From positions 186,001 to 250,000 of the forward strand of contig NZ_RAIR01000002.1 in NCBI RefSeq assembly GCF_003625485.1: a stretch of 64,000 nt of DNA, read 5' to 3'. Below the pieces are notes generated by a model. That model was not told the DNA's origin. It was given only the letters and a program-made list of their open reading frames with translations, and searched no databases. This stretch comes from Butyrivibrio sp. CB08. GTDB lineage: Bacteria; Bacillota; Clostridia; Lachnospirales; Lachnospiraceae. Positions 31,708-39,671 of this stretch are shown piece by piece. A program made the position numbers and the translations under genes. The number at the start of each line of letters is the position of its first letter. Within the stretch, counting starts at the first letter, position 1.

Positions 31708-34700
31708 TTACTCTTCTTCCTGGTCCTCATCTTTTTTCTTTTTGTAATAAAGACCTGTTCCAAGAAGTCCTACTACTGCTGTTCCAGCACCTGCTGCCAT
31801 GTAAGGGATATCTCCTATACCGCCAGTTGAAGGAAGAACATTATCACCTACTTCGTTTGTAACAGTCAGTGTAAAGTTTGGATCTTCATTAGCATTTCCA
31901 AATGCATATACCTCGTTCCAATTCACACTAGATTTGTTTTTATAACTTGTGGTGTATATTACAAGGTTCTTCTTTTCTACGTACTCGTTGGTCATCGTAT
32001 CAAGTACGTATTCTCGAACATAGTAGCAATAGTTTCGTTTTGTATCAGCTGGATGAATCTTCTCGGTGAGAAGCTGTAATTGCCATTCAGTTCCATTTGA
32101 AATAGCAAGCATCGATTCTCCAGAATCACTTGCTTCGTAAACACCCGAAGCTACTCTGCTCCATTTCATAAGCTCATATTTCCCACCATCTATCTCCTCG
32201 AAATCCTCTCCATGAGTTCCATATTTAAGGCTATATGAGCGATAAACTTTAACGTAGATCGGTGTTGTAAATTCAGGATTAGTTATTTCTTCTCCATTTT
32301 TTGTCCACTTCTTTTTAACTATCAAATATGATTTTTCATAGTTATTAAATTCAGCTTTCTCGACTGGAGTTTTGCATTCCTTGTCAGAATAATACTGTGG
32401 TTCTAATAACTTATTATTCTGTACAACAACCTTCACATAAATCTTGTGAGAATCATATTGAACTTCACTGCGGTCACCTTTGGTCTCACTGATAACGTAT
32501 ATGTACTCTCCATTGATGCTCTGATCAAACTCAAGTGGACCAAATACTACATCTCTGGTATTCTCGCCACCATAAACCGTCTGTTCAACTTTTTCAGGCA
32601 TTGGCTGGTTAGCGTTATCTCCAAGCTTTTCAATCTTGAAAGTGAATCCAACGTCTTTAGTCCAGGTACCGCCAATATAATTCTTTTTAACCTTGATCTC
32701 AGTAGGACGCGTATTATTAAATGCTAGCACCTCTGGAGATCCGCTTAATTTCTTGAAGTATTCTTCTAAGTTTCTCTGACCAATGATAGTTGCAAGATCA
32801 GATCTTACATACTCTACTGTTTGATTTGCACCAGGATTAGTAACTATAACGATAATTGCCGATTGATCCTTTATTACATTGCTTCCTTCCGGCATATCAT
32901 CCTCAGTTACTATGAAGAAGGCTTTCTTTGTCTTATTTCCATGACCGCCTTGTCCTGGGCCGCCTTGTCCTGGCGTATCAAATTCAACAATAGCACCCTG
33001 CTCAGTCAGCTCCTTAAGCGTAAATGAAACTGTTATGTTTTCTAAACTGTTAGTTACATTTCTCAGAGGATCACTAATCTTTGTTGTTGGTCTTGGTCCC
33101 GTTCCATTAGTTTTAGTAAACGCTCTGACAGTGAAGTTGTACTGCTCTCCCTCAACAGGCTTAACACCATTCACATACTTAAGCAGGTGGAATTCCAAAT
33201 CACCATTTGTAGTATTCTTAAATGTAGGAGCCGTTGTTGATTCGTTAGACAAGCTTCCTGCTTTTGTCGGATTAGCATCCTTGGATTTAAGAACATAGTA
33301 TTTTGGAGCAGTTGCTTTATACCTTACTTCGTTTTTGCCCTCTATGCGCTCAGTTGTAACTTCTACCTTCGCAACATACACGTTTGAATCATATTCGTAA
33401 TCAGTACTTGTTCCAGGTATTTCAACGATTCTGTAATAATGCACTCCTTTATCTGTGCTAACGCCATAACTAATAGGCTTGAATTTAATCTCACCTTTAA
33501 CGTTCTGTTTAGTTTCGATAGAAGTCTCTTTCCATTTATTATTGCTGTTATCCCATTCAGTTAATTCAAATGAGAAGATTTCATTTTCTGCAGGCTCTTT
33601 ATCATCTACAGTTTTGTTCGCCTTCAGTTCGATCTGTGTTCCGTAAACGGAAGGAAGATCATGGTTATGGAAGTGCCACTCAGCGGAGCCATTTACCTTA
33701 TCAGCAACTAATATGCCACCGCATGCAGATGTCTGATTCACCTCCGAGTTGGGAGCAATAAAGACACCACACCATGATTGATCTATTGTTATCTTTTCGG
33801 CCTTTACAATATTGAAAACCACTGCAGTGGTAAGCCAATCAAGCTCTTTAGCTGAAGATCCTGCTAAAGTATCTGTTTCAATGCCATTTATCTTATATTT
33901 TCTTATTTTCAAATTAGGAGAAGTACAATTTAAAATAAGATGCTGATCAGATTTTATGGTAATATTTAATAATTCTCCACCTCCAAGGTCGATATTATCG
34001 CCGTTATAATTAAGTACATATGTACCACCTGGTAAATCATGTAAATCAATATTCACTGTAACCTTGCCCGCGCCATCTTCATATGGCGTAGGATCGTACA
34101 CATAGTCACTTACTGTTTCATATTTGTCATAATACTCACCAATACTCTTTATAATACTTTTAACATCAATATCATGATTTGTTACAATATTAGTCCCATC
34201 AACATTTCTCAGCTGATATTTCCCAGACGCTATCGGATTTGTCCGTGATGGATCATATTTTTCGGTTGCTTTTTTACCAAGATAAATATTTGCTGGTGGC
34301 TGATAGAACCATAAATAACCATCATTTGGCCATTTTTTTATTTCCCCAAAATAGTTATTACCTCCAGCATTGCTGTAATTTGAAGATGCTCCTATTTCTT
34401 TAGTATCACCAGAAAATACACCTACCATTACATTCGTTTCAGTATCGCCTTGCCATTTGTAATCATTGGCAATAACACCATAATCATAAGCATCGCCAAA
34501 TGACTCCATAAAGTCGTATGAAACATCAACTAACTTGGCACTTAAATTAGGAGTTAATGAAGTAATGGCATATACCGAGAAACTGTCTGTCTCAAACTCA
34601 ACCTTTTCAGTTCCCTCAACATCTACAGTAGCGCCTGTAAGAGTTACTACATCAATATCCCCTGAAGAAATGCCTGTTGCATCTTCAGTATTTTCGATCT

Positions 34701-36210
34701 CGTTCTCTTCCTTGAATGATTCTGTAATAGGAAGATGCACAACTGTAAGATCTTCTTCAGAAGAAGCGGAAAGATCTTCAGTGAGCTGATTGTTCATAAA
34801 CTCGATCTTAACAGTTACTGTGCCTTCTTTAGGCTGGATCTCTTTTCCCTCGTATACAAATGCAATGTCATAAAGCAGAGTATTATCCTCAGTAAACTCG
34901 TTCGCGTCTTCCTTACCTGCATCCTCAGCGATATCATCAGCGTTATCATTGAGGGCATCCATGTAAGCATCATAGTTGTAGCTTGAGGAGTCCTTAGTTA
35001 CCTCAACAGCCTTGAGTTCAATTCCATCAGGGAATACGTTCTTGCCGTTGATGGTTGCTGTAACTGTTACCTTGCCATCTGAGAAAGTAAACTCTGTCTC
35101 TTCACATGCCTTCATGTAAGAGTACTCAATCTCAGCATCCTCAGTGATCTCTATAGTTTCGCCGTCTGCTGTTGTAAACTCGTAAGCTTCTACTGATACA
35201 GACTCAGCTTCCTCTTCGTCTTCCTCAGAAGCCTCTGCTTCTTCTTCAGTATCCTCTTCCTCAGCCTCAACTGGCGCGATCTTGACGATCTCTTCGCCTT
35301 CGTATGTTGCCTTCATGAAGAAGTAACCGTCGATCTCAGGTACATTGTCATTATTTAATGAAGTCTCTTCTGCAAAAGAAACTTCCTCTGAATCCTGAAT
35401 CTCTTCGCCGTCCTTGTCCACATACTTTGCTGTAAGGACGAGCTTGCTCTCTACTTCAACTTCTTCCTTATCCTTGATATATGTAAGGACGATAGTTGCG
35501 TCCTTCTTAATCTCTTTTGAATCGCCATCAGCAAATGTTACTTCGTAGTATCTGATGTCGTCTGCGTTCTTCTTAACTGTGATCTTGGAGATCGCATCTT
35601 CCTTATAGGTAGCTTCCTCGAAGGTGTAACCATCAATGGATGGAGCCTCTTCTGAGAAATCAAGGCTGTCGTAAATGTCGATCTCTTTCTCGTCTGCTAT
35701 TGCTTCACCGTTTTCATCTACATAAGAAACTGTGATAACAACATCCTCTGAAAGCTCGTCTTCTTCCTTAGCCTCTTCTTTCTCTTCCTTTTCCTCTTCT
35801 TCTCCCTCTTTAACTTCTTCCTCTACCAGGTCTTCTGTTTCTGTGTTTTCCCCAGATTTCTTAAGCTCATCAGCATCTACGCCTTCGCCATCTTCGTCAT
35901 CATCGTCGTCATCGCCATCCCCAAAATCGAAGATGCTGCCATCGTCATTGTTGCCATCGCCGTTTGATTCCAGCTTATTTTCCATAGTCTGCTGGATCCA
36001 TTCTGCTTCATCCTCAGCACTTGCGGTGTCTAAAACAACTCCCACTTCTTCAGCACCGTCTTCTGTCATAGCAGTAGCAGGCTTGTTCATAATATAAAGA
36101 GTGATTGTTCCTGTAAGAAGGGACAGGCAAAGAACAAATGCCAACCACTTTTTATAGTTCGTATGCTTTCTTATGTAGTTTGCCGCGCGAGACTCATCAA
36201 CTTTGCGCAT
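31708..36210 (-). CDS. Giant acidic surface/tip pilin, 1500 aa, LPSTG anchor
   Basis: The signal peptide (about 18-48) is followed by a very acidic Asp/Glu-rich region (about 50-160). Three related beta-grasp/MucBP-like repeats come next (about 158-370), each with an I-D-G-Y-x-F-x-x-A-T-Y core. A middle adhesin-like part follows (about 560-860), with FGDAYDYGVIANDY and VFNIVKAEKITIDQSWCGV (core NSEVNQTSACGGILVAD). Several FctA/Cna-B-like domains follow (LEFHLLKYVNGVKPVEGE, LIVKKKWTKNG), then LPSTGGIGDI. It is the first structural gene, as tip adhesins often are. A ribosome site TAGGAG stands before ATG. Confidence 0.88.
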   Translation of the reverse strand: MRKVDESRAANYIRKHTNYKKWLAFVLCLSLLTGTITLYIMNKPATAMTEDGAEEVGVVLDTASAEDEAEWIQQTMENKLESNGDGNNDDGSIFDFGDGDDDDDDEDGEGVDADELKKSGENTETEDLVEEEVKEGEEEEKEEKEEAKEEDELSEDVVITVSYVDENGEAIADEKEIDIYDSLDFSEEAPSIDGYTFEEATYKEDAISKITVKKNADDIRYYEVTFADGDSKEIKKDATIVLTYIKDKEEVEVESKLVLTAKYVDKDGEEIQDSEEVSFAEETSLNNDNVPEIDGYFFMKATYEGEEIVKIAPVEAEEEDTEEEAEASEEDEEEAESVSVEAYEFTTADGETIEITEDAEIEYSYMKACEETEFTFSDGKVTVTATINGKNVFPDGIELKAVEVTKDSSSYNYDAYMDALNDNADDIAEDAGKEDANEFTEDNTLLYDIAFVYEGKEIQPKEGTVTVKIEFMNNQLTEDLSASSEEDLTVVHLPITESFKEENEIENTEDATGISSGDIDVVTLTGATVDVEGTEKVEFETDSFSVYAITSLTPNLSAKLVDVSYDFMESFGDAYDYGVIANDYKWQGDTETNVMVGVFSGDTKEIGASSNYSNAGGNNYFGEIKKWPNDGYLWFYQPPANIYLGKKATEKYDPSRTNPIASGKYQLRNVDGTNIVTNHDIDVKSIIKSIGEYYDKYETVSDYVYDPTPYEDGAGKVTVNIDLHDLPGGTYVLNYNGDNIDLGGGELLNITIKSDQHLILNCTSPNLKIRKYKINGIETDTLAGSSAKELDWLTTAVVFNIVKAEKITIDQSWCGVFIAPNSEVNQTSACGGILVADKVNGSAEWHFHNHDLPSVYGTQIELKANKTVDDKEPAENEIFSFELTEWDNSNNKWKETSIETKQNVKGEIKFKPISYGVSTDKGVHYYRIVEIPGTSTDYEYDSNVYVAKVEVTTERIEGKNEVRYKATAPKYYVLKSKDANPTKAGSLSNESTTAPTFKNTTNGDLEFHLLKYVNGVKPVEGEQYNFTVRAFTKTNGTGPRPTTKISDPLRNVTNSLENITVSFTLKELTEQGAIVEFDTPGQGGPGQGGHGNKTKKAFFIVTEDDMPEGSNVIKDQSAIIVIVTNPGANQTVEYVRSDLATIIGQRNLEEYFKKLSGSPEVLAFNNTRPTEIKVKKNYIGGTWTKDVGFTFKIEKLGDNANQPMPEKVEQTVYGGENTRDVVFGPLEFDQSINGEYIYVISETKGDRSEVQYDSHKIYVKVVVQNNKLLEPQYYSDKECKTPVEKAEFNNYEKSYLIVKKKWTKNGEEITNPEFTTPIYVKVYRSYSLKYGTHGEDFEEIDGGKYELMKWSRVASGVYEASDSGESMLAISNGTEWQLQLLTEKIHPADTKRNYCYYVREYVLDTMTNEYVEKKNLVIYTTSYKNKSSVNWNEVYAFGNANEDPNFTLTVTNEVGDNVLPSTGGIGDIPYMAAGAGTAVVGLLGTGLYYKKKKDEDQEEE

Positions 36211-36350
36211 TACCTTACTCCTATTTGCTTGAAAACCCCTAAACTTCTGTGAACTTTGTGTGAAAACCTATTAAATCTTTATTAAAACCCGCTTCCCAAT
36301 CATCATTTTTATGTCTCTTTTCAAATCTTTCTGCAAATATGATGTTTCGA

Positions 36351-36362
36351 AAACGTTTAAGT
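36351..36362 (-). repeat. 12-bp ACTTAAACGTTT motif, copy 1
   Basis: The same 12 bases recur at 37498-37509, each time within the leader of a pilus-operon gene and next to a GGTAC-type hairpin. A shared regulatory or processing site is possible. Confidence 0.35.
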
Positions 36363-36407
36363 ACCTCTCCCACAAAAAGGTAAAAAAATATAGGGCAGCT
36401 CGATGTC

Positions 36408-37025
36408 TTACATCCCGCCGAAAACTTCGAAGGGATACACTCTGAAAAATATCTTTCCAATGAGCTGTTCTTTGGTTACGCATCCAACCACACTTGATCT
36501 TGAATCGATTGATGCGCTCCTGTGATCTCCAAGAACGAAGAATCTGTTCTCTGGTACCTGATAAGGGAACTCGATGTCTGTTGGGTCCAGGCTCTTTTCT
36601 GATACATATGGTTCATCGAGAGCCACGCCATTTACTGACACATTACCTTCATCATCAATGTTGATCCAGTCCCCAGGTGAGCCGATGACTCTTTTTACAA
36701 GGACCTTATTGTTATAGTAGAAAGCAAGCAGATCTCCTGGTTCAAAGGTGCTGGAATTCTGTGCTATTACTATCTCTCCGGTGTTCATCGTGGGAGTCAT
36801 TGAGTCTCCCGTAACCTTAAGTACTGTTACAAAGAAGCTTGATACCAGTACCGCCAAGGCTGCCACAACAACCACTACAAACACGGTGTTTCGAAGAACT
36901 CTTTTGTATTCTTTTTTATTGTTCTCCCTCTTCAGCTCCTTCTTAAGAGCATCTATTGAGGGACGCTCAACTTGTGAGCTTTCGACAGTTTCCTCAGTTT
37001 TTGTCTCGTTTACTATTTCAGCCAT
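36408..37025 (-). CDS. lepB: Signal peptidase I of the pilus operon
   Basis: The 205-residue protein has one N-terminal membrane helix (about 48-68). It carries the catalytic Ser box VTGDSMTPTMNTGE (about 79), the Lys box VLVKRVIGSPGDW (about 115), and the late box FFVLGDHRSASIDSRSSVVG. Pilus loci often carry a dedicated signal peptidase for pilin folding or processing. Its start overlaps the end of the coiled-coil gene by eight bases. The catalytic residues are intact, unlike the SipA-type pilus chaperones that lack them. Confidence 0.93.
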   Translation of the reverse strand: MAEIVNETKTEETVESSQVERPSIDALKKELKRENNKKEYKRVLRNTVFVVVVVAALAVLVSSFFVTVLKVTGDSMTPTMNTGEIVIAQNSSTFEPGDLLAFYYNNKVLVKRVIGSPGDWINIDDEGNVSVNGVALDEPYVSEKSLDPTDIEFPYQVPENRFFVLGDHRSASIDSRSSVVGCVTKEQLIGKIFFRVYPFEVFGGM

Positions 37026-37467
37026 CTTCTCTCTCTCGCATCTTATTAGTAAAAAGATCTATTGATTCCTGAGCTTTTTCCATCAGGCCTGTGATGTTTA
37101 TCACTGCCTCAGCCAGTGTTCCTGACTTCTCGATGGCTGCCAGCTTCCTGTCGACTTCTTCATCCTTGGCCTTCATCTCTCGTTCGTGTCTTGCCTTAAG
37201 GCCATTTATATCTTTATCGAACTTCTCCTGCATCTCGGCTTTTTGCTGAGCGAACTTCTCTCGCATCTCGGCCTTCTCTTCATCGAAGGTCTTGAGCATC
37301 TGTGCTCTTTCATTGGCCATCTGTTGCTGGAGTTCGAGCTTTTCACGCTCGAGTTCTTTCTTTAATTCTATTTCATGATACTTCGCAAGCTCAGCTTCTT
37401 CTGAAAAACTGATCATCATCTCAAGAAGTTCTGCTCTGCTAAGCTTTTTAAGATTTACGTCTGCCAT
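37018..37467 (-). CDS. Coiled-coil protein at head of pilus operon, 149 aa
   Basis: Begins MADVNLKKLSRAELLEMMISF; the first 25 residues form a conserved-looking helical head (core LKKLSRAELLEMMI). Residues 30-125 are an almost perfect coiled coil (EREKLELQQQMANERAQM). The tail ends LFTNKMREREDG. Similar small proteins stand beside sortase/signal-peptidase genes in other Lachnospiraceae, from memory, without known function. It is the first gene after the c-di-GMP riboswitch and two terminators. It might organise the assembly machinery from the cytoplasm. Confidence 0.8.
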   Translation of the reverse strand: MADVNLKKLSRAELLEMMISFSEEAELAKYHEIELKKELEREKLELQQQMANERAQMLKTFDEEKAEMREKFAQQKAEMQEKFDKDINGLKARHEREMKAKDEEVDRKLAAIEKSGTLAEAVINITGLMEKAQESIDLFTNKMREREDG

Positions 37468-37497
37468 TATTCTCTCGCCTTATAGTCAAGTTTCAGG

Positions 37498-37509
37498 AAA
37501 CGTTTAAGT
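37498..37509 (-). repeat. 12-bp ACTTAAACGTTT motif, copy 2
   Basis: Identical to 36351-36362. It lies between the second leader terminator and the ribosome site of the coiled-coil gene. Confidence 0.35.
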
Positions 37510-37550
37510 AAAAAAGGTACCATGCACCGGACATCAGCGCATGATACCTT
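37509..37550 (-). terminator. Second leader terminator of the pilus operon
   Basis: AAGGTATCATGC pairs with GCATGGTACCTT (one G-T pair) and is followed leftward by TTTTTT. It ends 42 bases before the first gene, so transcripts must read through it as well as through the riboswitch terminator. Confidence 0.8.
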
Positions 37551-37683
37551 AAGTATCGAAACCCTCTCAAAAAACAGGCAAAGACGCCAAGTCCAATCGC
37601 ATTATTTAGAAACTACTTTGTTCCCTGTACCGCAACAAAAAGCTGCTCGCTCTTCCATGAGCAATAGTCGTACAATAATTTCC
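37551..37683 (-). other. Leader segment between the two pilus terminators
   Basis: I find no gene in these 133 bases. There are short self-complementary words (GAGCGAGCAGC, TTGGCGTC/GCCTG) but no RNA class that I recognise. A second sensing element controlling the downstream terminator would be expected here. Confidence 0.3.
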
Positions 37684-37723
37684 AAAAAAATAGACCGTTT
37701 GAACTGCCCCCACAGCCACGGTC
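37684..37723 (-). terminator. Riboswitch expression-platform terminator
   Basis: GACCGT pairs with ACGGTC around a partly paired 19-base loop and is followed leftward by TATTTTTTT. It starts about 25 bases after the c-di-GMP aptamer. Confidence 0.7.
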
Positions 37724-37747
37724 ATCCCCTTTGGTGCCGTTTATATC

Positions 37748-37844
37748 CAGCACCAGCAACTGGCTGTCTTTCACCTATGTGATTAAGACCCTTTAGCTTT
37801 GCGTCACCATCTTTCAATGGCTTTGCCTTTTATATCTGCTGAGA
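37748..37844 (-). ncRNA. Cyclic di-GMP-I (GEMM) riboswitch aptamer
   Basis: Leftward the sequence carries the class I hallmarks. These are AAAGGCAAAGCCATTGAAAG (P2 with GNRA loop), then GGTGACGCAAAGCTAAAGGG (ACGCAAAGC joint), then AAGACAGCCAGTTGCTGG (P3 end). CAGCA at the 5' side can close P1 with TGCTG. The order and spacing match the known consensus. It senses c-di-GMP and sits in the leader of the pilus operon, followed by a terminator. Whether c-di-GMP turns the operon on or off cannot be read without folding both states. Confidence 0.9.
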
Positions 37845-37874
37845 TAAAAATACAATATCTCCTTGCGTGAATTT

Positions 37875-37903
37875 AATATATAATATTCCGGATTTTTTTA
37901 CAA
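37875..37903 (-). promoter_or_regulatory. Promoter of the riboswitch-controlled pilus operon
   Basis: TTGTAA (37898-37903), a 17-base spacer and TATATT (37875-37880) give a SigA-type promoter reading leftward. Transcription should start about 25 bases before the aptamer. Confidence 0.65.
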
Positions 37904-38047
37904 TAGTTTTTTCACACTTTTTTCACAGTTTCCTCAAACTTTCTTTAGAAACCGTATCATTACTGGGTAATATTTTTTCATTCGCTTACATTTTTATGAT
38001 AGTTTCCATTTTGGAGAACATATTTTAACACTGCGTTTCCATAAAGT

Positions 38048-38076
38048 AAAAAAGAGCCAGGAAATATCCTGGCTCT
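38048..38076 (-). terminator. Terminator after flgE
   Basis: AGAGCCAGGA-TATT-TCCTGGCTCT is a perfect 10-bp stem followed leftward by TTTTT, 23 bases after the flgE stop. Confidence 0.85.
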
Positions 38077-38099
38077 CAAACCCGCTTATTTACTGATGT

Positions 38100-39440
38100 T
38101 TACTGTTTTAATCCTCTGAGGATCTGAAGCATCTCATCGGATGTTGTTATAACCTTACTGTTTGCCTGGAAGCCACGCTGTGTCGTGATCATATCTGTGA
38201 ACTCTTTGGCAAGGTCAATGTTACTTCCCTCCAGAACGCCGGAGTTCATATATCCGCCATCCTTGGTAATATCCATGATCTGTGCCACTCCAGAGTTAAG
38301 AGATGCAGCATAGAGGTTATCTCCAACCTTCTCAAGTCCCATGGCATTGCTGAATTCTGCAACTGCGATCTGTCCTTTCTTGAGGGTCTGGCCATTTGAG
38401 TATCTTCCATAAATAGAACCATCTGTTCCAAAAGAGATATTGGTAAGTTCGCCATTAGGATATCCCTGGTTAAGACCCTTGGTATCTCCTCTGTATCCGT
38501 ATATCGATGATGAATGAGAAGCAGAATTTCCTGCGTAGTTAGTCGTGTGAATGAAGTCAATGTTGAGGCCGTTTACAACAGATGCATCGCCTGTGAGGTT
38601 AAGCGTATATGTACCAGCTGTGTTACCATTAGCTGATACCAGCTTACCATCGCTCTTACTATATACAAGGTCAACCTTCACATCATCTGTAGGATTCATT
38701 ACAGAATCACCATCTTCGTTAACCACTTCGTTAAGCTTAAGTGTGTATGTATTATTCTCAGTATCTCCACCATCCGTCAGTGAGAACTTCAGAGTATACT
38801 TCTCGCCGTCACTTCCATATACTTCGATGCTAAGAGCCTTACCTTCCTCAAGAGACTCATCAAGCTCGTCGATATTTCCCTTGAAGTATGACTGTGATGT
38901 TGCCTGACCTGGCATAACATCTACCATTCTGGTCTCCCCGTCAGGGCCGGTAACAGGAGTTCTGTTGATAACGTGAAGCTTCTGAACAGCATTACCGATA
39001 GCCGCTTCTCCCATAACACCAAGCACATAGTAGCCATTGCCCTTGGTTACAAGATCGCCATTAGCATCGATTGCAAAGGAACCGTCACGGGTAAAGTTCA
39101 TCTCTGCGCCTGAGATATCAGGGCTGATGATAAAGAATGAATCACCAGTGATCATAAGGTCAAGGACGTTATCTGTTGTAACTGCTGAGCCCTGTGCTGC
39201 GATGTTGGTATAGATAGAACCAACCTTTGAGCCAAGACCAACCTGAGCTATGTTGGTTGAACCAACATTCTCTCCTGCACCTGTTCCTGATTTAACTGTC
39301 TGATATAGGATATCCTGGAAACCAGTAGCCTGTGATTTATAGGATGTTGTATTAACATTGGCAATGTTGTTACCAATGACATCCATTTCAAGCTGATGGG
39401 TTTTTAAGCCGGCGACACCGGACCAGAGTGATCTCATCAT
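38100..39440 (-). CDS. flgE: Flagellar hook protein FlgE
   Basis: Start at 39440 (MMRSLWSGVAGLKTHQ), nine bases after GGAGGT; the longer reading to 39509 is rejected. The 446-residue protein has the rod/hook N-terminus (SGVAGLKTHQ, DVIGNNIANVNTTSYK) and a central D1/D2 part. The C-terminal hook motif (SNIDLAKEFTDMITTQRGFQ-type; core FTDMITTQRGFQANSKVITT, DEMLQILRGLKQ) is also clear. FlgE polymerises outside the cell after export by the flagellar type III apparatus. It is a single-gene unit with its own SigD-like promoter and terminator. FlgF/FlgG are shorter, so FlgE fits best. Confidence 0.88.
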   Translation of the reverse strand: MMRSLWSGVAGLKTHQLEMDVIGNNIANVNTTSYKSQATGFQDILYQTVKSGTGAGENVGSTNIAQVGLGSKVGSIYTNIAAQGSAVTTDNVLDLMITGDSFFIISPDISGAEMNFTRDGSFAIDANGDLVTKGNGYYVLGVMGEAAIGNAVQKLHVINRTPVTGPDGETRMVDVMPGQATSQSYFKGNIDELDESLEEGKALSIEVYGSDGEKYTLKFSLTDGGDTENNTYTLKLNEVVNEDGDSVMNPTDDVKVDLVYSKSDGKLVSANGNTAGTYTLNLTGDASVVNGLNIDFIHTTNYAGNSASHSSSIYGYRGDTKGLNQGYPNGELTNISFGTDGSIYGRYSNGQTLKKGQIAVAEFSNAMGLEKVGDNLYAASLNSGVAQIMDITKDGGYMNSGVLEGSNIDLAKEFTDMITTQRGFQANSKVITTSDEMLQILRGLKQ

Positions 39441-39499
39441 AGTACACGTACCTCCACGTGGGTAAACAAATAGCTCTTTTGTGCGTACATCCGTGTACA

Positions 39500-39526
39500 T
39501 AAATGGCAAGATCCCTTTGCCGATAA
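39500..39526 (+). promoter_or_regulatory. SigD consensus promoter pointing to cysE
   Basis: TAAA (39500-39503), 15 bases, then GCCGATAA (39519-39526) is a perfect match to the motility sigma consensus on the plus strand. The first gene ahead is the serine acetyltransferase, 146 bases away. It faces the flgE promoter. Confidence 0.5.
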
Positions 39527-39560
39527 AGAAGCATATTATACCTGCTGTAATCTTTATCGG
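39520..39560. repeat. 10-bp inverted repeat joining two SigD -10 boxes
   Basis: CCGATAAAGA (39520-39529) and TCTTTATCGG (39551-39560) are exact complements 21 bases apart. Each holds the -10 of one of two face-to-face SigD-like promoters. Confidence 0.6.
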
Positions 39561-39581
39561 ATGGTTTCTTTAGAATGTTTA
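39554..39581 (-). promoter_or_regulatory. flgE: SigD (sigma-28) promoter of flgE
   Basis: Leftward, TAAA (39578-39581), 16 bases, then TCCGATAA (39554-39561) match the motility sigma consensus. The flgE start is about 107 bases downstream. Confidence 0.65.
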
Positions 39582-39629
39582 GAGGGGAAGCGAAATATTT
39601 TTTCAAAAAGCTTTCAAACACCATATTTG

Positions 39630-39638
39630 TGGTATAAT
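39630..39638 (+). promoter_or_regulatory. cysE: Extended -10 promoter of cysE
   Basis: TGGTATAAT is a perfect extended -10, 34 bases before the start codon. No good -35 is visible, as is common for extended -10 promoters. Confidence 0.6.
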
Positions 39639-39671
39639 TGAAGAAATTTTAGACCAAGGTCAGGGGAAACC

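Noticed and set aside
36239..36483. Small leftward frames after lepB
   Set aside because: They overlap the lepB end or the pilin leader and have no recognisable composition or ribosome site.
37470..37550. Second c-di-GMP aptamer before the coiled-coil gene
   Set aside because: The class I hallmarks (GCAAA, ACGCAAAGC) occur only at 37748-37844; only a terminator is found here.
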